Source: Nageia nagi
Taxonomy: Eukaryota > Pinophyta
Length of the DNA stretch: 64,000 nucleotides
Assembly: GCA_050084985.1 (NCBI GenBank)
Contig: JBITNC010000001.1
Coordinates: 113,088,001 to 113,152,000, forward strand
Direction of reading: 5' to 3'
The notes below the pieces were generated by a model. The model saw only the letters and a list, made by a program, of their open reading frames with translations. It ran no database searches and was not told where the DNA came from. Below, piece after piece: positions 47,654 to 56,745 of the stretch (positions are counted from its first letter, which is position 1; each line of letters opens with the position of its first letter). A program made the position numbers and the translations under genes.

Positions 47654-48265
47654 TAAGGATTTAATCCTGAATGACTAAAATCATAATCTACCAAGATCAC
47701 TTGAAAGCTCACTCAAACATAAATACTCAAAGCATAAATAATCTCACAAATTGATAAAATATATAAATGGTTGGGAGTACATCCACTAACTAAGATCTTT
47801 CTCATTCAAAAAGACAACTCTCTTACAATACCTCTTTCTTCCTCTCCAAACACTAATCCTAGAACATAAATTTGCTTCAACTTTTTGGTGTGTGATCTCA
47901 AAGAGAGGGCCTTCTATTTATAGGCCAAAATCCTTTCTTAGATTACCCTTTTAACCATTATTCAAATACATGACATGCTTCATCATTTTACCCAAGGTGC
48001 ATGGTCATGAGGAAGAGTGTAGGATAAGTTACATTATCATATTCACTTAAATACTTAAGGTATCCATAGATACCTTAAGTATTTAAGTGAATATGATAAT
48101 GTAACTTATCCTACACTCTTCCTCATGACCATGCACCTTGGGTAAAATGATGATGCATGTCATGTATTTGAACAATGGTTAAAAGGATAATCCTTTAAGT
48201 ATTAGTGAATTTACAAGAAGAAGAACCTTAAAAAACCTTACAATAATGCATTATATATTCCAAAA
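47654..48265 (-). repeat. 5' LTR of element C, enlarged by an inverted duplication
   Basis: The LTR is 612 bp against 480 bp for its partner. The extra length is an inverted copy of its own sequence (see 47941-48191). Confidence 0.85.
47941..48191. repeat. Imperfect palindrome of about 250 bp inside the element C LTR
   Basis: The left arm at 47941-48064 and right arm at 48069-48191 are reverse complements around a 4-base centre, CATA. The inner 68 bp of each arm pair without mismatch (CTTAAATACTTAAGGTATC against GATACCTTAAGTATTTAAG and onward). The outer 55 bp differ at a handful of positions including a small gap. Confidence 0.9.
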
Positions 48266-48289
48266 AATAAGACACATAATATGTTTTTC

Positions 48290-48700
48290 TATTGGATCAA
48301 AACTAATTACAAATCATTATTTCTTATCCAATACATCTGGAATGAAAAAATATTTGATTGCAATGTTGTGATAAAACATAAGGCTCTTTATTTTCAAGTA
48401 AATATCATGTGGAGTCCATAACATGATAACCACTAGGTTCATCACACAAGGTTCTTCAATTAAATACTTCGAACCATTTACATTTAAATACTATACATTG
48501 GAATGATTTATAATCCAATTGAATAATTTCTTATATTTTTCAAATATATTGTAATTTTACTTTTATCTAGTTTGTATCTTTTATACTTGCATGACTTGCC
48601 TGGTCAAATTCAACCATCACTCCATAATTAAATATCCTTCTTCTTTTATCATTCTTTTCAATTCTGAAGTGTTGACCATATGCCCACATTGTAGGGAAAT
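48290..48700 (-). pseudogene. DUF4216 relic of a CACTA (En/Spm) TNP2-like protein, copy 1
   Basis: The minus strand reads HFPTMWAYGQHFRIEKNDKR, then NYGVMVEFD, then EIIQLDYKSF, CIVFKCKWFEVFN, CDEPSGYHVMD, NKEPYVLSQHCNQIFF and, one frame over, FIPDVLDKK followed by two stops and FVISFDP. This is the order of the DUF4216 domain found C-terminal in CACTA transposase proteins: an R..R..SGV..E part, an II.L.Y segment, V.FKC.WF, EPFVLA.QA.QVFY and W.VVI...PR. Several stops and one frameshift break it. No transposase core is visible in the window. Confidence 0.7.
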
Positions 48701-49579
48701 GCAATGCCTACACATTTACATGAAAATATTATTAGTGTAATCATTATATTTATATTTAATTAACCATGATAGTATTATAAAAATATAAAACAAAATATCC
48801 AAATGAATAAAATAATAATTACTATTTTATTGCATTCAATAGCTATATTATATTCATCTTCATCTATCCTTTCTTTTATACTTTTTTTTCTCTTCAATTG
48901 CTTGCTTCATCCATGACCTTGTACACTATCTTGACAAATTTTTCTCTCTTAGATGTGAAGCTAGAGGACCCTTTGGATTTATACTACAAAACAAAACACA
49001 TTCTCTTGGAATTGTACTTCTTTTACTGATGTATAATTCAATCCACTCTTTACAACATTTCATATCAATCACAATAAATTAGTTTATAGATTTATATTTG
49101 TCACAATACATAAAATCATAATGTCATCATATATACTCATTAGTATACATTGATTAAATTAAATCCAAAATGCATGCACATATATGTTATTATAAATTTC
49201 TAAAATCTCAAATATTGTTAGACATATCTACAAGAGAATATACTATCCCATTTATTTTTAAAACCTCCCTTTCTAATTTATATGAGTCATATGCATTACA
49301 TATCCTAGGGCCAAAATTATGGATTTGAGAAATATACTAACTTGTACAAAATTTAGATTCATGTACAATGTATCCCTCACCTATATATCCTTCTGTTCAT
49401 GATTTTTTTCTAACAAATGCTTTACTTTTAAAATTCTCTCCAAAAAAATTATGGTTATACCATTTATAACACATGTTATTTCAATATGATCTACTATATA
49501 CATAAATTAAGTGCAATTGTATATCCATAAAAATAACATACATTTCTATATTCCACCTATGTATTTCATGGATAGTAAA

Positions 49580-50014
49580 CTTGACCCTAATCTCAACCCC
49601 TAAATTGTAATAATAAACCTAAATACTAACCCTAACCCTTAAACCCTTATCCTAACCACTTATTTTAACCCTAAATATAACCCCAACCCTTACACCTTAA
49701 CTACTAAATCCTAACCCTTAATCCTAAATGTAACCTTTAATCCAAACCCCTAACTAAAACCCCTTAGCTTAACCCTAACCCTTAACCTATTACCCTATTC
49801 CCAAATCCAAATCCAAACCCTTAAACCTTAACCTTTAAACCCTACCCTTAAACCTTAACCCCTAAACCCTAACTCTTTAACCTTTACCCCTAACCTTAAC
49901 CTCTAATTCAAATCCCTGATCCCTTAACTTAACCCTAACCATTAATGCATTACCCTAACCCCTAGCTAAAACCTAAACCCCTAACCCTTACCCTTAACAT
50001 TTAAACCCTACCCT
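49580..50014. repeat. Degenerate telomere-like array, CCCTAAA strand
   Basis: CCCTAACCCTTAAACC-type words with many variants run for over 400 bp. Orientation is opposite to the array at 29190-30005 of the same repeat copy. Confidence 0.85.
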
Positions 50015-50015
50015 T

Positions 50016-50578
50016 TGTTAGAACATATAATGTATTATTGTGTATGTTATTATTTAGATAGTATCTAAGGAATAATGCTTATTTTATGTAACTTCCTATT
50101 TAATCATTTAATAATTAAAAGTATTCCCAAACACCTTTTTAAGTGTTTAATTGGATTAAATATTGGGTACTTTTCCTACACTCAAGCATTACACTTGTCC
50201 ATTCTTAACCGTGTGTAAGGACCTTTGGTCTATTATGTTCCCCTTGGGTAAAAGGGTGAGCTAAGGTGATATTTTCACTTATAAATAGAGGGATTTTACT
50301 TGTTGTAAACTCACTTATGAAAATCACTCTCATGCTTGTAGTTTGAGAAGAGCTTGAATGTTTAGGAAGTATTAATATGCTTGTAGTTATAGAGAGAGAT
50401 AAAGAGTTCTTGAGATGATATAAGTGAGATGGTTCAAGAGGATGTACTCTCATATTTTAGGAACCACTATATATGATTGAATTCTCTTTGTGTGAATGCT
50501 TTATGTATTTTTATATTAGATAATATTACATCAAAGATGATCTTGGATGGAGATAAAATGTTTACTACATCTCCTTCA
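50016..50578 (+). repeat. 5' LTR of element D
   Basis: It starts TGTTAGAACATATAATG and ends CATCTCCTTCA (563 bp), with a TATA-like CTTATAAATAGAGG near 50280. It shares CCCCTTGGGTAAAAGGGTGA and the GGATGTACTC...GGAACCACT block with the LTRs of A and C. Confidence 0.8.
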
Positions 50579-50580
50579 TT

Positions 50581-50593
50581 TGGTATTAGAGCC
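50581..50593 (+). other. Primer-binding site of element D
   Basis: TGGTATTAGAGCC starts two bases after the LTR and is a one-change match to the initiator tRNA-Met site. Confidence 0.75.
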
Positions 50594-51529
50594 ATCTTGG
50601 AGGTTTCTCCTTCTAGTCTTATTAAGAGGTAAAATATCCTAAGGTATCATTTATCACTCTCTTGCATTCTTAATGGAGCTATTTTTTATAAATCTAACAT
50701 CTATTTATTAATTACAAATTTTTTTGCTTAAGATGTAATAAAATATTATTGCTATGCAATTTATATCAATAATTTTAAGAGAAAGTTACTCATTTAGCTT
50801 TGTGGTAGGCCATGCAAATGCCATTTAAGGTCATGTGAGATCAAATCCTCATGATGCTAAGAAGGAAAATTATAAGAGGATTTTACTTTACAAACCATGG
50901 ATATGAATGTATTGTAAATGAGGAAGGAGTTACACATTAAATATCTATGATATTAAAGATTATATAATTTCAAGTGAACTAAATGTTGATGGAGTTTTAA
51001 ATAAAATAGGCTCTTGTTTCATGTGAAACCTTATAAAAAGGTTTAAGTGTTAGAATAGATCTTTAATGGGTCACTTAAAGAGCTCCAAATATGACTAGAA
51101 ATATGAATTTAAGTATGTTTCTCTTTTCCAAATTTAAAGATCATAATGAACCCATGTAAATGGAACTTAGGACTTGGTCCCATATCAAATTGAGAGGAAT
51201 ATAATTGCAAATAAAATGGGGTAAGTTCAAAAGGTCAAGTTGATAAATATGAAGCAAAGGTTAAGAGTCTACTCAAAAATATATAGTCATTTTTTGCTCA
51301 AATTGCAAGATGTTATAATACTTGCACTTTCAATAACCCAAGGTTAAAACATACTCAAGTTTAATGTAAAAATCTCTTTAGGGACTTAGATGACTTGGTA
51401 TTAGCCCTACTTTATGCAAATAACCTTTTTAGATAAAATGAAATGAGATTATACATATCTTGATGTGATTCAAATATTGTACCTACCCTAGTGAATCTAA
51501 ATAAATATTGTTATTTGCTTCCATGATTA

Positions 51530-51865
51530 TGGATGAATGCCACATCATTTGATTCCATGTTGATGAAGGAATATTCATATTTGTGTATGGATGCCACATT
51601 ATTTGCTTCTATGTTGATGGAGGAATATCCATGTTTATGGATGGATGCCATATTATTTTCTTCCATGTTGATGGAAGAATATCAATATTTATGTATGGAT
51701 TCTACATTGTTTGATTCCATGGTGATGGAGGAATATACATGTTTATGAATGGATGCCACATTTTTTTCTTCCATGTTGATGGAATAATATCCATGTTTAT
51801 GGATGGATGCCATATTATTTGCTTCCATATTAATGGAAGAATATCCATGTTTATGGATGGAGTGG
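51530..51865. repeat. Minisatellite 1 in element D, 54-bp unit, about six copies
   Basis: The unit runs GGATGCCACATTATTTGCTT, CCATGTTGATGGA, GGAATATCCATGTTTAT. Because 54 is divisible by three, a repeating frame (MDATLFASMLMEEY plus about four residues) stays open for 71 codons on the plus strand, and one on the minus strand for 68. There is no sign that either is translated. Confidence 0.9.
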
Positions 51866-52085
51866 TTAAAAGGTTTTCCCTTCTCCATGATTACATATTT
51901 ATGGAGTGGTTAAAAAGGTTCACCCTTCCCATGATTGCAAATTTTTGGAGTGGTTAAAAAGGTTCACCTTTCTCCAAAGTTGAAAATTGTTGAAGTGGTT
52001 AAAAATATTCAACCTTCTCCAAAGTTGAAAATTGTTGAACTAGTTAAAAAGTTTTTCCCTTCTCCAAAATTGTAATTTTTTACCA
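51855..52085. repeat. Minisatellite 2 in element D, about 50-bp unit, five copies
   Basis: The unit is GGAGTGGTTAAAAAGGTTCA, CCCTTCTCCA, AGTTGAAAATT. It follows minisatellite 1 directly and is unrelated to it. Confidence 0.85.
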
Positions 52086-52154
52086 CTTTACTTCCATTTA
52101 TGGAAATTGAATTCATGTTAATGGATTAGTGCTACCTTATTCCAACATATGCAT

Positions 52155-52355
52155 CTTGACTAGTAGCATAGTTAAGTTGGCATTTTGTGTAATTGGCTTG
52201 TAAATATTTACTACATAGCATAGTCAAGTTGGCATTTTGTGGCTTTAAAATCTTGACTTGGTGGCATATTTAAGTTGTTATTTTGTGGCTTATGCCTTGT
52301 ACATATTGAATTAGTGGCATGATAAAGTTTTCATTTGATATTTTATGGCTTTGTT
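52155..52355. repeat. Minisatellite 3 in element D, roughly 50-55-bp unit, four copies
   Basis: Units share GGCATA(G/T)TTAAGTTGGCATTTTGTGG with variable spacers. The last copy is strongly diverged. Confidence 0.75.
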
Positions 52356-53030
52356 AAGATAACATGAGTATGAGGTATATTAACTTTGAGAAATATTTTG
52401 AAGTAGCATATACTTTGGTGTTCTCTGTATAGGTGAAGTTGTCATTAAAAGGGATAGAGTAATGTTTGGTATAATGCCAACTTCCTCTTATTCATGATTT
52501 CTTTCTATATGAGTGTTTTCTTGTGGATATTATTGTACACAAGTGATATTGTTAGATATCATGATTTTGTGATATGCACGTATAACTCTATTATATATCA
52601 TGGTTGATAATGTGCATTATGATGCATCTTACTAATCTTGTTTATGAGCTTCTTGTATCTTATAGCTCATACTACAATAACTACAACTACAATGTATGCA
52701 TATCACAATGAATAAGGAGCTTTATGTTAAGAGATGCATACTTAATATAATAAAATAATGATGGATAGGGGATACTATCCTTGGATCAAGTAAGTGTACC
52801 ATCATCAAGGTTTGTGTAAATAAGTTTTAACTTAAATTTCAATATTATCTTATTATTATTATTATTATTATTTTAGTATGTGATAAGGTTGTCAGAATTT
52901 TAAGTTGTGGAATGTGAAAACTATGTTACACTTTCAAATACATGATATATGTGTTTATAAAATGAGTTTAAATATTATGGGTCTTAAGAAGTTATCATAT
53001 TTGAATGTGTAACATTTTAGGCAAATATTA

Positions 53031-54030
53031 TGGTTTTATGAATTTCTCTATGCTCATCATCACTTAGATCTATCTTTACTCTAAATATATTATAACAAAA
53101 CCATTGATGTTATTACATTAGTTTGCATCATCCAGAATTATGTATTTCATGAACTAGAAAATAGAAAAAGAATAGAAAGTAATAAAGTGCTCAAGAGCAT
53201 AACATATATATATCATATAGGTGGTGTCAAGAGACAACATGTGAATTTTTTGATGTTTCTCAATCGACTATTAGATGAAATTTGATAGGGAATGGTATGC
53301 CATGATCCTCCTTTTATAGCTATCAATATATATAAAAGAGTAAAAACTAAAAATCCCACAATAATAAGATATAATGATAATCTCAAGATAAATCTAGATA
53401 TAATCATGATTAATAATAATTATCATTTATTAACATATAATTAATACTTTATTAGCATGTTAGGCTTGATAGTTTTGCAAAAAAAAAATATCTTACTTAG
53501 AGATACTAAATATGATTTCATAATAAATAGAAAAACTTTTTTAGGTGTCTACAATTTGCGCCTCTTTGGTTATGTAATGATAATAATTTGAATTACATAT
53601 ATAAAGAATAATAGATAAATAGAGAGAATTATATAATTAGATTTAAAATGTATTTACCTAACTAACTAGAGTATTGTAATATGAATGGTGTTAGTATTGA
53701 TGCCTCTTCCATACCCCCTTTTTGATTAGGTTTCATTAGAATCCACAATTAACAGGAAGCAAGGAAAAAATTTCATCCTCTAGCTTGATGTATTGAACAA
53801 ACAAAACTTTACTCTCCAAGGTCAATGAAGATAGCTTGAAGGACATGAAAGAAATAACTACAAGCATAGAATTCATCTTATATGCACTAAAACACAAAAT
53901 ATGTTTAACATTAGGATATGCATCAAGGATATCCAACCAATATTCCAAACACAAATAGATTTAATTGCACAAAAATAATTTTTTCTTACATTTAGTAACA
54001 TCATGCTTGATGCCAAATGATGGTATATAT
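53031..54030 (-). mobile_element. Truncated Ty3/gypsy-like insertion in copy 2
   Basis: On the minus strand a purine tract AAAGAGGCGCAAAT precedes TGTAGACACC at 53553. This looks like a polypurine tract and 3' LTR start. The LTR would run to about 53031 (523 bp). The internal side holds a 72-codon frame (53954-53736) without a known family. The same insertion occurs in copy 3 and is absent from copy 1, which fixes its extent. Confidence 0.6.
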
Positions 54031-54229
54031 GATGTTGATATTGACACCATGTTTGATATAATATTTAATTTATTTGATATCATGTTCGACATTCTTATTG
54101 ATGAAATTTAATTAAAACATGATATTAGAAATAATGCCAAGTATGATGTTATATCCTACTATTAAACTAGTTTAGTTTGTTTTGACGCTAGTGTAAAAAT
54201 ATATGGGTGTTTTAAAAAAATAACAACAA

Positions 54230-55240
54230 TTTAGGGTTTAGGGTTTTAGGTTTTTAAGGGTATAGGTTTTGGGGTTTTAAGGTTTAAGGTTTCAGGGTTA
54301 TAGGGTAATTTATGGGTTTAGGGGTTGCAATGCATAGACCCATAAAAGAAATTAGAACTTGAAACCAAGCTAACACTTGGAATACCTTGAGGAGATGTTT
54401 GATCATAAAACTCACTAAATTTATGTCACTTCCACTAGGCCTTTCCACATTAAATATTTAAATAATGATTTAGAATTGCTTAATTTGGGTGTATTTTTTG
54501 CTATCGTATCTTCATTTTCATGAAAAGGGAAGAGGCTTAATGCATGGATTGAGATTTAATCATCAAAGGAAAAGTTGGTGTTGTGTGCATTCTCCTAGAG
54601 AGAAAATATTGTGTTATGGATTTGTGGTCATTCTCCTAGATGACTTGATCATGGCATGGGGAAATGCATTATACCTTAATTTCATAAAGCATTTTCTACC
54701 TAGAATAGTGGTGTAATTGATTTTATTACAAGTTCATATTTTTATCATCTTTTTATTCTATTAAAGATGAAAAGGGAAGGTTAATTATTCTCTCACATGC
54801 AATAACTAATGCATTTGTTATACTAGGTGGATGTTGATTAATTTAGAGTTTAGGGTTTTAAGAATTAAGGTTTATAGTTTAATTAGGGTTTTGAAGGTTT
54901 AAAGATTAGGATTTTGGGTGTAGGGTTTTAGCATCTAGGGTTTTAGGTTTTATGTAGGGTTTTAGGGGTTTAGGGATTAGGACTTTAGGTTTTATGGTTT
55001 AGGGGTTTAGGATTTATGATTTTAGGGTTTATAGTTTTAAGGGTTTAGGATTTAGGGTTTTAGGATCTTAGTGGTTTAAGGTTTTAACTTTTAAAGTTTT
55101 AATGTTTTAGGGGTTTAGGGATTTGGATTTTGGGTTTAGGATTTTATGGCTTAGGGGTTTAGGGTTTGTGGTTTTAGGGTTTAGGATTTTATGGTTTGGG
55201 ATTTTAGGTTTTAAGGGTTTATGATTTTATGAGTTTAGAG
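54230..55240. repeat. Degenerate telomere-like repeats of copy 2, TTTAGGG strand
   Basis: There are two runs, 54230-54320 and 54840-55240, with TTTAGGGTTT, TTTAAGGG and TTTATGG variants. They are separated by the shared non-telomeric segment. Confidence 0.85.
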
Positions 55241-55529
55241 TTTAAATTTAAATGTATTAATTTTAAATACATTAAATATATTAATAAAATAATTTTTAAA
55301 ATTTAAATAAATATTTTATAATCACCAAAAAGTAGTAGGTATGTCATAATGGTACATAAAATTATATAAAATTCAAGTAACTCACTTAACTTCAAAATTA
55401 AAATATATTTATGGTTAGATATATTCAATGTATCATAATATAACATCAAAAAATATTTTATTTTTCAACAATACAACCTCTAACTATCATATTTATCAAT
55501 AATATTATCTTAATCAATAGGATGCTTAA

Positions 55530-55950
55530 TATATTTTCCTCTTGGATCACAACTAATTACAAACCACCATTTCTTATCCAATACCTCTGGAATGAAAAAA
55601 TATTTGATTGCAATGTTTTGGCAAAACATAAGGCTCTTTATTTTTAGTTAAATATCATGTGAAGTCGATAGCATGATAACCACTAGGTTCATCATACAAG
55701 GTTGTTCTTATATTAAATCCTTCAAACCATTTACATTTAAATACTATACACTAGAATCATCTATAATCCAATTGAATAATTTCTTATATTTTTCTAACAT
55801 GTTGTAATTTTACCTTTATCTAATATGTATCTTTTGTACTTGCACAACTTGTGTGGTCAAATTCAACCATCACTCCATAATCAAATATGCTCCTTCTTTC
55901 ATCATTCTTTTCAATTCTAAAGTGTTGACAATACACCCACTTTGTAGGGA
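55530..55950 (-). pseudogene. DUF4216 relic, copy 2
   Basis: The minus strand reads HFPTKWVYCQHFRIEKNDER, DYGVMVEFD, EIIQLDYR, CIVFKCKWFEGFNIRT, YDEPSGYHAID, NKEPYVLPKHCNQIFF, then in the next frame FIPEVLDKKWWFVISCDPRG. It is the best-preserved copy of the domain. Stops and the same frameshift as in copies 1 and 3 remain. See copy 1 for the family comparison. Confidence 0.7.
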
Positions 55951-56039
55951 AATGTATTAATTTTAATCAAATAAATTTAAAATTTTGAAGAAATCTTTAA
56001 AAATCTTTTATAATCACCAAAAAGTAGTAGGTATGTCAT

Positions 56040-56735
56040 AAAGGGTTTTATGGTTTAGGGTTTAGGGTTTTAAGGGTTAAGGGTTTGAATTTAAATGTAT
56101 TAATTTTAAATACATTAAATGTATTAATCAAATAAATTTAAAAATTTGAATAAATATTTAAAAATATTTTAAATGTACTAATCAAATAAATTTAAAAATT
56201 TAGATTTGTGTATAATGTATCCCTCACCTATAGATCCTTTTGGTCATGATTTTTGTCTAACAAATGCTTTTAGTACTTTCAAAAATCTCTCCACAAAAAA
56301 TATGTTTCTACCACTTATAACACTTGCTATTTCAATATCATCTATTATATGGATTAATAAGTGCACTTGTATGTCCATAAAAATAAACAAACATTTATTT
56401 TTCAAATTTATATATAATTTCAACAATTTATCTATGTCACCTACATAATTCATGCACATGAACCCTAACCCTAGTACCTAAATTGTAACCCTAATCCTAA
56501 CCATAACCCTTAATTGCTTACCTTAACCCTAACCTTTAATCCTTATCCTAATCGCTTATCTTAAACCTAAACATAACCCCCAACCCTCAAACCCTAACCC
56601 CTAAACTAAAACCCTTAATCCTAAACTCTAACCTAAACCCCTAACACCTAACCCTTAATTTTAACCCCTTACCTAAACAATATCCCTTAACATATTGCCC
56701 TAAACCCTAACCCAAATCCAAACCCCTAAGCCTTA
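56040..56735. repeat. Telomere-like patches of both orientations at the end of copy 2
   Basis: A short TTTAGGG patch lies at 56040-56090. A CCCTAAA-type array lies at 56460-56735. The TTAATTTTAAATACATTAA motif lies beside the first. Confidence 0.8.
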
Positions 56736-56745
56736 TATATATCCT

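Larger units (their letters stand above)
39562..48265 (-). mobile_element. Ty1/copia LTR retrotransposon, element C (complete, heavily decayed)
   Basis: On the minus strand the order is 5' LTR (48265-47654), primer site, leader with cargo, gag (44686), pol, purine tract, 3' LTR (40041-39562). The target copies are AATAG (39557-39561) and AATAA (48266-48270), one change apart. The LTRs differ at well over one base in ten, plus a large inverted duplication in the 5' LTR, so this is the oldest of the three complete elements. The uninterrupted target is visible in copies 2 and 3 of the composite repeat (ATCAATAG at 55515 and 63411). It is the same LTR family as element A. Confidence 0.9.
48266..50015. 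repeat. Composite repeat, copy 1, right part
   Basis: This contains the DUF4216 relic (48290-48700), AT-rich sequence shared with the end of copy 3, and a CCCTAAA-type array (49580-50014). It ends where element D starts at 50016. Confidence 0.75.
50016..52690 (+). mobile_element. Truncated copia-type element D
   Basis: The 5' LTR (50016-50578) and primer site are followed by badly decayed internal sequence. The reverse transcriptase trace at 51150-51380 includes LSITQG followed by a stop and NILKFNVK, which matches the LS.AQGWKVFQLDVK region of elements A-C. From 51530 to 52350 pol is replaced by three minisatellites. At about 52435 GTGAAGTTGTCATTAAAAGGGATAGAG matches the last codons of pol. 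A 3' untranslated trace follows (GAGCTTCTTGTATCTTATAGCTC, as in element A at 23693). No 3' LTR is seen before the composite repeat copy 2 begins. The right end is approximate. Confidence 0.7.
52690..56745. repeat. Composite repeat, copy 2 (uninterrupted by copia elements)
   Basis: The order is left flank 52690-53030, truncated gypsy insertion 53031 to about 54030, first TTTAGGG-type run 54230-54320, shared segment, second TTTAGGG-type array 54840-55240, boundary motif, middle piece, DUF4216 relic 55530-55950, a small extra TTTAGGG patch at 56040-56090 between two boundary motifs, and a CCCTAAA-type array 56460-56735. It supplies the empty sites for elements B and C. Confidence 0.75.

Noticed and set aside
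51533-51888. Methionine-rich repeat protein on either strand
   Set aside because: The frames are a by-product of a 54-bp minisatellite inside a dead element.
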